A stretch of 64,000 nt of DNA from Hexactinellida sp. DTS-2022. Its lineage: Eukaryota; Porifera; Hexactinellida. Of this stretch, positions 33,845 to 45,763 are shown in pieces. Numbering within the stretch: the stretch's first letter is position 1; every line of letters starts with the position of its first letter. The position numbers and the translations under genes are program-made. The notes beneath the pieces were generated by a model that worked only from the letters and a program-made list of their open reading frames with translations, searched no databases and was not told where the DNA came from. Location of the stretch: positions 1,550,001 through 1,614,000 of the forward strand of contig JAPNXP010000008.1 of NCBI GenBank assembly GCA_028753945.1, read 5' to 3'.

Positions 33845-34215
33845 CTAGTGTTATCTTAGCAACGGATTTAATAACTATGCTTTCAGGCTTTTAACTCAAA
33901 AAGTATAAGTCCAGTGAAAGAAATATTTATATCATTCGAAAGAACAAACAAACTTGGTACATTTCATATAATATTTTAATAATGCCCATATCGTCATGAT
34001 GAGTCAGCAAAACTCAATATAATTTTGACCTTGGTTTTGGTTAATAGCTCAACAAATATTTATTTTATAGAGATATTTCCTTTTAACTACGTATATATCT
34101 CATCTGGTACATTTTATATTTCAATTTTTAAGTAAAAATATTCATTTTTGACCAAATTTGCATTTTAGCATTTTTTAACTAGAATCGTCGCATATTCCAC
34201 TCAATAGTTTCATTT
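33845..34215. repeat. ~370-bp dispersed repeat, inverse copy at 47965-48310
   Basis: The block from about GTGTTATCTTAGCAA to CCACTCAATAGT matches the minus strand of 47965-48310 along nearly its whole length, e.g. ACCAAATTTGCATTTTAGCA. No TIRs were seen inside either copy. Confidence 0.75.
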
Positions 34216-34324
34216 TTAAATATTTGAATATTGATTTTATCCACAGTAACACTCATTCTTGATATGTATTGCATGTATTGTACTAACAAGCCAAATTTAG
34301 TTGATATTTATTACTACTTTGCTA

Positions 34325-34641
34325 GTACACCCTCGCTATTCCGAGCAGGGGTGTTCCAATTCAAAAAAATTCTGTTCCGATTAGTGAATTCGTTCGGATT
34401 GGTGAAGTAATACATTTCTATAGGCCTTTATAAAATGAGACCCCGATAATCCGAACCAAACTTGTCCAAAGCTTTTGTACACAAACTAACATATAGTATA
34501 TTACTTGAAAACTTGTCTGAGACTGATTTATTAATAATTCCATTGTAGAAAACAATTTTTGAATGTTTTACAAATTTATACGAAAAATAGTTTGGGATCT
34601 TCTGTTCGTATAGCGAGGTTCGGATTAGCGAGGGTGCACTG
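34325..34641. mobile_element. pogo/Tigger-like MITE, 317 bp, TA target
   Basis: TIRs are GTACACCCTCGCTATTCCGA and the inverse of TCGGATTAGCGAGGGTGCAC, with TA outside each end. The left end lacks the first two bases (CA). The CACCCTCGCTAATCCGA terminus is characteristic of animal pogo-like families. Confidence 0.75.
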
Positions 34642-34914
34642 TATTTACAATTATTCTTAAAATTTTATCAATCGTAATTACTCAATTTATTTATTTTTTC
34701 TACTTTTTTGATCGATTTTTAAATCTTGCCTGCTCTTTCGACTTCACCTTCGACCTTACTTTTGACTTTATCTTCTCCACCTTCGACTTCACCTTTCGTC
34801 AACAGTATAATAGGTGACTAAATATTATTTTCTACTTGCAAGGCACAATTTAATATTATTCAATTAATTCAACCTTATAGTAATTGACTATATTTCATTT
34901 TATTAATTTTGCCA
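34642..34914. other. Intron stretch, short CTTCGACTTCACC repeats
   Basis: A few CTT CGACTTCACCTTCGAC repeats lie at 34735-34800; otherwise AT-rich. Confidence 0.35.
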
Positions 34915-37900
34915 TGCATCTATCGAGCAATTCGTACAGGCTCTTCTCGAACTCGATTATGCTAATTTTCATATAATCAAGGCTGCCTTGGATATGGGAG
35001 ATAGACACAAAGCCAAGTCAATCTGGGGAAAGTTGTCCATAACTATATTTGGAAAGAACAAAGCTTGTAAGCGTGAATCTCTCTACTTGAAATGGAGACT
35101 GAACCGCCGGAATTTTCAGCAATTGGTTAAGGACATGACTAAAGGTAACATCCGTGAATCAGTTAACTATAGTGGCATACCCATGTTGGCCGTCGAACAC
35201 ATCAGCCCCAGGTTACAATCTGCTCGTTTTTACCATAATAACTCGGGAGGTTAGTGTTTGTACTTTTAGTGATTACGATTTTGAGGCAGATAGTTTAGAG
35301 CGACAAATAATGAATGACAAACTCATTGCTTTGTGGGCATCTTGTTGCGAAGAGCCTAAATTTTATGATTTAGTGTCCTCCATCGCTTCTTCCCCTCCCA
35401 ATACCGGAGCAAACAATGCGCATTTTTAGACTTACTTAAACTGCGATAATATTGTGTGGCTAAATACTCTTAAATTTTTTATCTTTGAGTCTCCAAGTAC
35501 TAGTGAAGAATACATTCTCTTAAATGAATCACTATATTAAGAATCTGCTAGATTTATCAAATTTATATAGGACACATTTCTTTTTGTTAGATTAGTAAAG
35601 AGAGAGGCTAGTTTAATAGAAGCATGGGTGTTGGTGGAAAATATCAAGTGTCAAGTACTAGAAATATTTGATAATTCCTATATTGTATCTACAGTTCAAC
35701 AGTTAGAAGTATTTATTAAATTTATTTTATATATAGTCGTGAGAATTTATGAATACTAAACTCATTCCATTCATCTTTCGCGAAAAATTCAAAATTTGCT
35801 TCTCTTTCAGTGTGCCACAAACCTCAGTACATATTAATAACCACAAAACCTCAGTATCTCGATGGACTTCGAACAGATAATCTCGTCATTCCCACTCAAT
35901 CTTATTCGGATGTATCATGGCACCGATAGATGATAATACTTTTAATGAACTAACTGTTGATCCGTTTATGGATAAAGAAGTGACGAGGTGAATTAATGAT
36001 TAGACAGGAGGACTGGAGGAATGGAATGGTATTACTCTAATGCAGGAAAATTAATCAAATTTTCGAACGATTGGACCACTTTATTTAGAACAAAAATGGA
36101 GAGTATTTTTGTATGTGTACTTTGTTTTAAATACAAAAAATAAATTAGTAAATTAGTAGAAAACAAAATGCTTATTATTTTAGAGCAGTTTGTAAATTTA
36201 GTAATGGTTTAGAATTTACATTCTTAATCAAGAAGGTGCTGAATGATTTAAGGAATAATGATACTATTATTGTAGAGTAGTATGTAGCTTCTGGTTCCTT
36301 ATCTGAGCAACATTCAGATAATAAAACTGTTCATTCAAGGAATTTATCTAATTTACAAAGAATTGAAGTTGCAAAAGAACTAACTGTTACATCTGTGAAT
36401 AGGTATTTCTATAATCAATTCGAGTCAGAAAATACTTGACTTGGCACTTAATTATGGCAATTTAAATAAAATTCGAAGTTCTTCAGTCTAACGGAAAGCG
36501 AAATTTTATTTATCTAGCTTACAAAGATATTCTAATGACAATTGAACTGAATTAATTAGCCTACAACAGTATTATCAGAATATAAACTTAGGTGGTCATG
36601 TTACTGGTTACACTCAATCTTTAGGACATATCCATTTATTATTCATCTGTACAGTGAAGATCAAATTCGAATTTTAGCATCTTTCAAAGAAAAAAGCACA
36701 ATCCTTCACTTAGTCTCCACTGGTTCTATAATTATAAACATTGAACCATCACAAAAGAAAGTATTTTATTATGCCCTTACATTAAGACATCCTACATACA
36801 CAACTAGTCCAGTTCTACTAGCAGAGATGATTAGTTCCGGACACACAAGCGATGAAATCACTTATTTTTACACAAATAATCCCTGGATGCAAAGAAAATA
36901 CTAGGGAGTATTCTAAATATTTCACAAATCGGATAGACTTCAGCTGGGCTTTAATTCACAGTACTTCCAATGTTTTTATTAGGTGCGATATCGTTCTTAT
37001 CTTTGATAAATGTTGTAGAGTAGTAAACAATATGGAAGAAACAGAAATCCAAGTAGTTTTGCACTTATGTTCAGCCCATTTAATGCATAGTGTACCTTAT
37101 CATATAAACGAGAAATTCAATTTAATGAGGATGTAAAAAAGCTATTTTACATTCTTTTTATTTATTGTCCTCTGTACCGACATCACTGATATAAATATGT
37201 TATTTAGTTCTTTGTGTTTTGTTTTTAAGAGTAGATCAATAAGTGCAAAGGTGAAAACTCATATGAATACATTAGAATCATATATCAGTCATGAATACCA
37301 TAACTTAACCGAGGTTAGCCACAATCTTTGAGGAAAAATCTCAATTTGGGAGACATTTTGTTAGCTTTGACAAACTTTGCGAGAATTATATTAATATTAT
37401 GCTTCAAACAGTATACTAAATCCCAATCTTTGCTATAATCAAGGGGCCTTGTGTTCACTAACAATTCTTAACTTTTTCTAAACTCATATTTATACAAATT
37501 CTATCAAAAATAATTACAAATTCAAGAAGACTGCTTATATGGGAATTTCAATTAGGGATTAGATTCGTATCCAACCAAATTATCTGTGAAATCTAACAAC
37601 CAAGGTGCAATTTTGTATAAAAATGAGTTAAGAAAAATTCTAAGAATATGACGTAATGCTTAAGTTAAATTTTGGGATAACTCTGAAGAAACATTGAGTA
37701 ATCGAACAAAATTTATTCTCCAAGGTGTTTTAGCTATTTACAACCTTTAGACAGGTAATTCAAATATTATTTCGATAACCTCTCATAATTTCATAAATAT
37801 AAAGTTATTGAAAAAAGTTAAGAATTGTTAGTGAATAAGGAAGGCCCAAGATCTTATAGAATACTTGTTAACTTAATACTTGCCAATTTTCCTTTATGGA

Positions 37901-38480
37901 GTTGTATCAAATTTGGATTGAAAAGTATTTCAATAGGTTAAAATTATGCTCATTGTAGCAATGTTGTCATAGAAATTGGATGCGTATTATAAGTTAAATT
38001 TTTGGGCTCTAAAACTAATTTAATACCTGGAGATCTTATTAAAAAATTGTATTCTGGTATAGTAAGTAGGATTTGTGCATTTCGGTTCGCCTTTCATCCG
38101 TTAGCTAATATTGCTTTTAAAGGTCATAAACGATTGAGACATAATTCGGAAGAGCAAAGTATTGAAGAGTGGTCAAGGAAAGTAAACAAACATGTGGCTA
38201 TTTAAAACCTAAAATTTATTAATTTCCTATGACGAAGCATATAAAATTAAGGACAAATTTATCCCTCGAAAATATGAAAATTATCTGCCTTACATAGGTA
38301 TTGTCGATCACCAGAAGTTAAAGTATCTTCCATCATAACTGATGAAGAACTGGTAGAAACGGGTATTATACGTCATAGTTTACAAAACTTTCGTCCACCT
38401 CACATTGAGTGGCAAATAGAAACTTGTAAAAAATGGGATTTGAAATTTTGTCAGAAGGTGGCATGGCATACTCCTTTCTG
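34915..38480 (+). pseudogene. Unassigned DDE transposase relic
   Basis: Discontinuous coding traces on one strand. 34915-35250 gives a basic block (ANFHIIKAALDMGD.., CKRESLYLKWRLNRRNFQQL). 36555-36880 gives GGHVTGYTQSLG, HLVSTGSIIINIEPSQKKVF, YYALTLRHPTYTTSP and AEMISSGHTSDEI. 36925-37110 gives RIDFSWALIHST and LHLCSAHLMHS, a C-x2-H pattern as in transposases of the P/hAT/Kolobok/MULE group. 38000-38200 gives a possible C-terminal part (CAFRFAFHPLANIAFKGHKR). The conserved Asp expected in the HLxxTG position reads Val-Ser. I cannot assign a superfamily. Many stops; interrupted by a Harbinger MITE at 37444. Confidence 0.5.
37444..37847. mobile_element. Harbinger MITE, 404 bp, AAG target
   Basis: It starts GGGCCTTGTGTTCACTAACA and ends with the inverse GTTAGTGAATAAGGAAGGCCC, with AAG as 3-bp TSD (37441-37443 and 37848-37850). 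The TIR shares GGGCCTT..TTCACTAA with the full Harbinger at 21555-24536, so that element or a relative could have moved it. Confidence 0.8.
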
Positions 38481-38767
38481 ATATCTTACCGAACGAGGAA
38501 CGTTTGTTTAATTATGATCCACCATATCAATCTATATAGTAAAGCAATGACACTCTAGTGAATTACAAGACCATGGATGGCAATTAGCATGGAATTATTC
38601 TATACGATAACTTGAAATTTAAAGATGATTTGAGTATATGGTGAATTCACCTACTTTATGCTTCTTAGAACTTATTTTTGGAATAACTGCGAACTATAAA
38701 CTTGATTTTCAGGGATATTTACTAAATTAATCTAGCGGTAACAATTGTTTGAATTCATCGCTACAGA

Positions 38768-39238
38768 CAGGGTTGTATCAACTCATTTTGAGTTGGCAAA
38801 ACAACTCATTTTTTGTCTGCCAACTCAGTCAAATTTCCTTCACCAACTCATTCAACTCATTCATTTTGCTATTACCAACTCATTCAACTCATTCAAGAAA
38901 ATGAGTTGATTCTCCCAACTCATCTTTTATTAAACTAATTGTAACTAACGTATATCTTAAATCTTCAGTTTATTAATACATTTACAGCTGCATAGGTCGG
39001 CTCTCAAAAGTGATCCGGCCAAATTTGGATCTCCCTGGGCATTAATGTTACGACAAAGTGAAAGTTATCTGGCCATGGTCGGAAGTAGGTTTGTATCAAC
39101 TCATTTTCAGTTGGCAAAACAACTCATTTTTTGTCTACCAACTCATTCAACTCATTCATTTTGCTCTCACCAACTCATTCAACTCATTCAAGAAAATGAG
39201 TTGATTCTGCCAACTCAAAATGAGTTGATACAACCCTG
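38768..39238. mobile_element. hAT MITE, 471 bp, 8-bp TSD
   Basis: CAGGGTTGTATCAACTCATT and its inverse form the ends; GCTACAGA occurs at 38760-38767 and 39239-39246. The arms iterate CCAACTCATT/AATGAGTTG. A central segment (about 38990-39085) without these words may be a further insertion. Confidence 0.9.
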
Positions 39239-39831
39239 GCTACAGAACAATTAGAATTCGTTTATTTCATATTCACGTTCAAGAAATACAAGTGTTGAAT
39301 GATTATTGAAGTTATAAGCACTTGAGTAGCTGACTAATATCAACATTCTGCCCAGTAAACGTCAAAGCAGTGAGAGTACTAATTTCACTAACCACATAAT
39401 AACCACCCATAATTATTACTCTAATTTTTTTATGATATTCAATAGTGATTTTAGTTGCATTGTTACTTTCTTGACTTCATAATTTTCACTTTACGTATTC
39501 TAATTTCAACATGACTTGCCTCGTAGCTGGTTGTAAGTCAAACTATTCTGTCAAAGATGAAGTTACAACTATAGTATTGTACCGGATATACACTTTATAA
39601 AGACGAGTCTTTCTTAATGAACCATAATACCTAAGTTGCTTTATACACGTATTGCCTATAATACGTATTATACGTAATACGCTATCCATATTATACGTCA
39701 AATCTATGATCGATCAGGGATGTTTTTCGAAGTAAATTCAATATATTATTTATAATTCTTGTTGTAAATACAACATCTTCGAATAATAATATTTGTACTA
39801 TACAAACTATACTACAAGTCGATTAATGATA

Positions 39832-39986
39832 TGTAATGTAATCAGTTAATTAATCGAGATTGTCACTAATATAGATTAGAAGTAGAGCGGGATATTTAAA
39901 TGTATAAATTGATTTCTTATTATGTATTGCGACTTTGTTATGTATTTCTAATTATTACACAATTGAACAAAGATAGTTATCTTACA
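39832..39986 (+). repeat. 5' LTR
   Basis: TG..CA-bordered 155-bp repeat, matching 42930-43085 with about a dozen changes. Confidence 0.85.
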
Positions 39987-40009
39987 ATTGTTAGCAGAGA
40001 GTCCAAATA

Positions 40010-40435
40010 CGGCAGAAATGTTTGTAGTATTCCAAGGGTATTTGCAAGTGGGGATAACGAGGAATGGTTTCAGCGTTACGAAATTTGTTCGTTAGCAAAT
40101 GGTTGGAAAGAGGAAGAGAAAGCATTAAGAAATCCGACTCTTCTTGAGAAAGAGGCTTTCGCTGTATATCTTGAACTTAGTCCAGAAGAATGAAGAGATT
40201 TTAGACAAGTAAAAACACTTTGCCAAATTCTTTTCAGCCTCCCGAAGCACGATTCATAGCGCTTCATGATTTAGAAAATCGCACAATGTTAGCTGGAGAT
40301 TCACCTCAGGAGTTTCTACATGCTATTAAGCAGTTGTTAGGCAAGGCAATACCTGAAATGGATGATAGGTCTCATGAGCAGTTGTTGCTAAACAGATTCT
40401 TAAGTGAATCCCTGAAAACTATAGTAAATTGATTC
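40010..40435 (+). pseudogene. gag relic of the Ty3-type element
   Basis: Two frames give Gag-like capsid motifs: GDNEEWFQRYEICSLANGW and LLEKEAFAVYLELSPEE (to 40192), then, after a stop and a shift, FIALHDLENRTMLAGDSPQE and EQLLLNRFL (to 40430). The pattern is the gag of Ty3-type retrotransposons of animals. The zinc-knuckle region is absent. Confidence 0.7.
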
Positions 40436-40599
40436 GAACCTCTCCGGAAATTCTAAGTACTATAGCGCTTTGAAGAAGGTAAAACTATTATAACACTCTG
40501 TCAACCAGAAGCAGAAAATAGAATAGCGTCTATCAAAAGCTCATCAGATATAATTATCGATACAAGGCTCAAGAATTTGGAAGAAAAGTTTGAGAAAGT

Positions 40600-42909
40600 T
40601 TTTGTCCGTATGCCATTCGGAGTTTGTAATGGTCCGAGTTCATTCCAAAGAATGATGGAATCTGTATTTACAAGGTTCGAAGAACTCCAAGGTTTTCATT
40701 GATGATATTTTGAGAGAAGTATTTACGAGATTAAGGAAAGCAAATCTCACCCTTAGAGGAAAAAAATGCTATGTAGCAAAATCTAAAGTGTGTTATCTTG
40801 GCAGCATTTTCTCCTCCGAAGGGATGTCTCCAGATCCAGCAAAAGTAGAAGCAATCAAACAGTGGTCAATACCAAAGGATGTTTCAACGTTAAGACAATT
40901 TCTAGGATTAGCTTCCTATTATAGGAAATTTGTTAATAATTTTGCTAACATAGCGTCACCGTTAAACAAACTGCTAGAAAAGGATGTTCATTATATATGG
41001 GACAATGACTGTCAACAAGCATTTGAGAAGCTAAAAGAGTGTTTATCGACGAGTCCAGTCGTTAGTTATCCTAGTTTGAAGGAAGGGTTTATTCTTTATA
41101 CAGATGAAAGTGGCTTTGGTCTTGGTGCGGTCCTTGAGCAAGAGAATAGTGTAATATCGTATGCAAGTCGTATGTTGACGAAGGCTGAAAAGAATTATAG
41201 TACCATCGAAAAAGAATGTCTTGCTATAGTTTTGGTACAAAACAGTTCCGACATTACCTTTTGGGACTTCTTTTTCGAATAGTGACTGATCATAATCCTT
41301 TAAAATGGCTTAACGCTCAGAAAATGGAAGGACGGTTGTACAGATGGGCTTTACAGCTTCAAGAATTTGACTATGTCATTAAATACCGTAAGGGATGCCA
41401 AAATATAAATGCTGACGCATTTTCTCGAGCCCCTCACATAAAATCGATCTCCAACGTAACTTCCAAATTTTCCAATGATTGGATCTTGACCTAATTAGGA
41501 ATGCACAAGATCAGGATGAGATTTTGAATCGTATAAAGAATCTACTAAGGGAGGGTTCTGAAAAATGCAACGTTCATGACATTCCAAAACGTGTTTGTCA
41601 GATATTGAATCATCTTAAATTGAAGAATGGTTTGCTTCACAGGAATTATAATGTAAATGGTTTTGATCTGATGTGTGTATTTTTCGTACCAAACCAGTTA
41701 AAGGAAATGTTTCTGCTCATGAACCATGATTTACCAAGCGCGGGCCATTCCGGATGGCGAAAACATTAGGGAGGCTGAAAAATAGTGGGTATTGGATTGG
41801 TATGGCCAAAGATGTTCAACAATACTGTAGATCATCTTCTCGGTGAATGAAATCAAAACAGTATAAACCCGCTAAAGTTTCGTTAGTTAGTTCTCCAATT
41901 GGTAACCCTTGGAAAAGGATTGCAGTTGATGTTCTAGAGGTTCCTATGAATTCAGAGGGAAATAGGTATATTTTGGTTATTCAGGATTATTTTACGAAAT
42001 TGATGGAAGCTTTTCCCATGCCAGACCAAAAGTCAGACAGAATTGTAAGGCTCCTAAACAATTTGTTTTGTCGTTAGGGATACCTGAGGAACTGATAGTG
42101 ACCAAGGGAGAAATTTCGAAAGCGCCTTACTATCTGCCCTGTGTAGTGCATTTGGTATAAAAAAGACCCATACAACGCCATATCATCCACAAGGAGATGG
42201 CTTAGTAGAGAGAGCGAACCGTACACTTTTAAATATGCTGCGTACATATGTTGACATGGAAGACCAATGGGAACAATACCTAGCCTTGATATTATATGCA
42301 TATAATACTTCTTTTCAGTCATCTATTGAAACAACACCTTTCAATATAATGAATGGTAGAGAACCAGAGTTGCCTCTTGTAAAACAATTGAGTTTTGACA
42401 CCACTACATACAAATTTCAATTACAAGAGAAAATGAGAAAGTGTCGCCAATTAGTAGAAGAAAGTTTAATTCATGCTGCACATGATCAAAAGAGATGGTA
42501 CGATAAGTTTGCGAATAGATGCGTTAAATTCAAGACAGGAGATACCGTTTGGTTGAGAATTCCTTAGAAAAGTAAACTTCAACCAAGATGGGAAGGTGGA
42601 TGGTCAGTAGTGAAGGTGTTAAGTAATGTTAACTTACAGATTGTACATGAAGACGGAAGAGTGCGTGTTGTCCATTTGAACAGAATCCAGCCACGATACA
42701 TTAGAGATGTAGTAAATGGAAACGATTTCGAAAATTATGCATTTTATGGGCAAAGTAGTCACGATGAAAATTTGGACAACATAGATCTAGACTCAAAGCT
42801 GGATTTAGAGAGTGAAGAGGAGGTAATAACAACTCCCACACTATTACCTAGGAGATCAACAAGGATTAGAAAACAGCCTACTTACCTCCCGGAATATGAA
42901 CTATGTTAA
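40600..42909 (+). pseudogene. pol relic: reverse transcriptase, RNase H, integrase
   Basis: Order: RT with RMPFGVCNGPSSFQRMM (about 40608) and FIDDIL (about 40697, the catalytic YxDD-type box), then FLGLASYYRKF; RNase H beginning FILYTDESGFGLGAVL (41090); a C-terminal RNase H/connection part with TDHNPLKWL (41283); integrase with a damaged HHCC finger (NHDLPSAGHS, then YCRSSSR where Cys pairs are expected), IAVDVLEVP (first Asp, 41920), a shifted second-Asp region near 42098, and TTPYHPQGDGLVERANRTL (Glu, 42172). A WEGGWSVVKVL segment closes it. At least four frameshifts or stops. The first RT half and protease are missing. Confidence 0.85.
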
Positions 42910-42929
42910 AGATTCTAAGGGGGGAGAAG

Positions 42930-43085
42930 TGTAATGTAATCAGTTAATTAATCGAAATTGTTACTAATATAGATTAGAAGTAGAGCGGGATATTTTAGAT
43001 GTATAAATAGATTGCTTATTATGTATTTAGACTTGGTTATGTATTTCTAATTATTACACAATTTAACACAGATAGTTATCTTACA
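42930..43085 (+). repeat. 3' LTR
   Basis: Direct repeat of the 5' LTR, preceded at once by the purine tract at 42916-42929. Confidence 0.85.
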
Positions 43086-44544
43086 AATAAAAGAATAACG
43101 ATTAATTAACTTAACTTAAACCAAAGGTTGTTCCAAGCAAATTCCATGAGCTCGATGATATATGTAAGGTATATGTATATTACGTATTTCACTATGCGTA
43201 TTATACGTAATACGTAATACGTAAGTAACGTAGCCAATAAAAGAAGTATTAAACAACTTAGCATAATACACTCTAAAAAATACGAGTCTTTCAATATGCA
43301 CATAAAATTCCGGTGCAATACTATAGTTGTAGCAAGATGAATATGTAGCTGTTTTCTCTTTTCCCTCTGATGTTGAAACTCGTGAGAAGTGGTTCCGAGC
43401 AATACCTAGGCAGAGAGAAGACTACGAGATGAATAAACGATTGAAGGTACTTTGTTACAATACGTTTACTTTTATATTGTATTCTATATATTTTGTGTTG
43501 AAGGTCTGCATACACCATTTCCATGAAGAAAACATAGAGAGGACAATTCAATACTTCAATGGAATGGATTTGATTTAGACGATCAGGAAGAAAGTGGCTC
43601 TGAAGAAGTGTGCAGTCCCTAGCATCTTTCCAAACTGCCCTAGCTATCTGACAGATGCTGCTGATAGATGTCAAAGACTATATTTAGATGATAAGGAGGA
43701 GAAGAGGGTACAGGAAGCCTACCAGAAGAGCCGCGCAGATTTCAAAGAAACTGAAACTAAGTTTATTCTTTCTACTCTTAATTGTATTATTTCTAAGTTA
43801 CATCTAATAGCTTCTTCATCGACCCAATTCTACAATCATTCTATTACCTAAGATTTACAATCATAATGAAATTTCTACGGTCGAACGTTCAATAATTGTT
43901 GATGAAAAATTAGATTGTAAGGCGTTTTATATAGAAAATAATAGAATCAAACTACATCTTGTAATTCTTTTATCAGATTGTTAGAAAATATTATTCATGA
44001 AGTTGAAATATTTTAGATGAGTCAAAAGATTCCTCAATTTCCACAGCGACCCCTTTGAAAAAACATGTCGAGAATGCCATTTATATTCTTACTAGTACTA
44101 TTGATACGCTAGATCCTACCCATTCCACATTTGATGTCGAAGTCGAGAATGATTCTATGCTAATCCGTCTTGTTTTTTTGGTCGATCAGCTGAAATACTT
44201 GATTGTCTTATATCGAAGCTTGTGGTCTGTTTGTTGAAGCTGTGTGTACTGATAATTGTACTGTGTTGTAGCTGTATTGTATTGTGTTGCATTTTAATTT
44301 AAAATAAAGTATTTATTTATAAATTAATATCCAAATATTATGAGAATTGGGGCTGTGTAGTCTTAGATTTTAAAATATAACATTTGTTACACATTATAAT
44401 ACCACTGAAACATTATATGACAATTAGTAGAAACTTGGTAAACCCATGGTGATTGCCATATTTGGTCCAGTAATTCACTAGATTGCCATTTCCTGTGTAT
44501 ATATAGATTGCTATGGATCCACATTTGATGGAATATATAGTAGA

Positions 44545-45299
44545 ATGGCCTACTTAATATACGGCCGTGTACGTCACCGAGAAGGCCAAAAAATAGATGG
44601 TCAGTTTATAAATTTAATTCTAGGACAAACTATGCCTCCAATTGTTATTATTTGGGTTGTATAAGGGGTAATCAACCATTACGAGGCCAATGGAACCACT
44701 TTTGAGAACCTTAAATTTGTGGTTAAGCTGTTTAGGCGCCATTTAATGATGACACCACAAATATACTATATACAATTCGAGTCTAACGGAACTGCGAGAA
44801 AATTGAGATATTTTGCTAATATACTTAGTATACATTTCTGAATATATAATGAGAATTAATATATATAAACCAGCAATTATATACGTTTTATGGACGAAAA
44901 TAGTAAGTTGTAACTCGGATAATACTTGTATTTTAACTTGTAGTTGCTTTAGAAATTTTTTAAATGTCGCCATTTTGTAATTTAGTAGACTTTGATTGTG
45001 AAATATATCCCTATATTAGTATTCCTGTTATTAAATTATTATGAAGTAGGAAGAAAATGAAATTTATGATATTTGAAATTTTTTCATTTCACCATAATTT
45101 GTTACCGTCACCATGAAATGGCGCCTAAACAGCTTAACCACAAATCTGAGATTCTCTAAAGTGGTTCCATTGGACTCGCAATGGTTGATTCCCCTATACA
45201 CAATGCAAATAATTCAATAGGAGGCATAGTTTATCCTAGAATTAAATTTATAAACTGGCCTTCTCGGTGACATACACGGCCGTATATTAAGTAGGCCAT
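44545..45299. mobile_element. Foldback element, 755 bp, ~200-bp TIRs, 9-bp TSD
   Basis: It begins ATGGCCTACTTAATATACGG and ends with the inverse. The arms (44545-44745 and 45110-45299) match over most of their length. TATAGTAGA and TATAGTAGG flank it (44536-44544 and 45300-45308; 8 of 9 bp). The 9-bp TSD and long TIRs suggest a Mutator-like family. A solo arm lies at 9771-9930. No ORF. Confidence 0.8.
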
Positions 45300-45309
45300 T
45301 ATAGTAGGA

Positions 45310-45763
45310 GATGGAAATTGCTATTTTTCCACTATTTCATATCTTTTAACCGGCAGTAAAGGATTTCATTTAGTTATACGAACCTTAATAGTTGAAAATA
45401 TACTTGAAAAATTAAGCTTGATCTGTAATACATATTTGCTTACAATGTATGTGTACACTCAGGGTAACTATAGAAATGGGCAGGACTGGGTTAACAAAAT
45501 GGGAATCAATAGAATGGGAAATGGGCATCGGACCTGGATGTTTTGGCAACTGCACTGCTGTTTAATATTGATATTTGAATATATTTGGGTCCTCTTGGAA
45601 CTCGTTGGGCAAGCTTTTCAGGAAATGGATCAAGTTTTGATCAACTAATAAAGACATCAACATCAAATGGTTTGTATATATGTACATAATTTGGCTAATC
45701 ATTATGAGCCAATTATTTCTGCTAAGTTAGGAAATCATACTTATTACTTAGTATGGTAATTTT
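45310..45763. other. Intron stretch, no gene seen
   Basis: A 76-codon ORF at 45418-45648 shows no known motif and has no splice context; not called. Confidence 0.3.

Larger units (their letters stand above)
39832..43085 (+). mobile_element. Ty3-type LTR retrotransposon, 3.25 kb, internally deleted
   Basis: Two direct 155-156-bp LTRs, starting TGTAATG and ending CTTACA, enclose gag and pol traces in the same orientation. A polypurine tract (AAGGGGGGAGAAG) sits immediately before the 3' LTR. I count roughly a dozen differences between the LTRs. The flanks are not an exact duplication (GATA versus AATA). No TGG-type primer-binding site directly follows the 5' LTR. Most of the segment from the end of gag to the N-terminal half of reverse transcriptase is missing. 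Old and inactive. Confidence 0.85.
39562..43333. mobile_element. GTTACAACTATAG-ended element, 8-bp TSD, carrying an LTR retrotransposon
   Basis: Ends GTTACAACTATAGTATTGTA and the inverse of ..CAATACTATAGTTGTAGC; AAGATGAA at 39554-39561 and 43334-43341. The element without the retrotransposon is about 520 bp, with diverged inverted arms and a core of TACGTAATACGTATTATAC palindromes on both sides. The same terminus lies at 15050 near the Merlin gene; an 8-bp TSD fits Merlin, hAT or P, so assignment is open. Confidence 0.8.
39511..44237 (+). pseudogene. THAP/P-type transposase relic no. 2, split by a nested element
   Basis: ATG at 39511 starts MTCLVAGCKSNYSVKDE, the first half of a THAP finger with its Cys pair. 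The frame is cut by an insertion (39562-43333). With the insertion and one AAGATGAA copy removed, it continues YVAVFSFPSDVETREKW. A phase-0 intron (43447-43503) then leads to VCIHHFHEENIER, the Cys-x2-His half. Further on come CAVPSIFPNCPSYLTDAADR (43612 on) and a charged, helical stretch to 43850, then a weaker segment to 44237. Only the N-terminal third of a P-type transposase is present. One stop and shifts follow the finger; dead. Confidence 0.75.

Noticed and set aside
39562..43333. Reading this element as Tc1/mariner with TA target
   Set aside because: TA does flank CAACTATAG, but the 8-bp AAGATGAA duplication and frame restoration of the THAP finger place the borders 4 bp further out.
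45418..45648. 76-codon ORF between two MITEs
   Set aside because: No family resemblance or splice sites; treated as chance.
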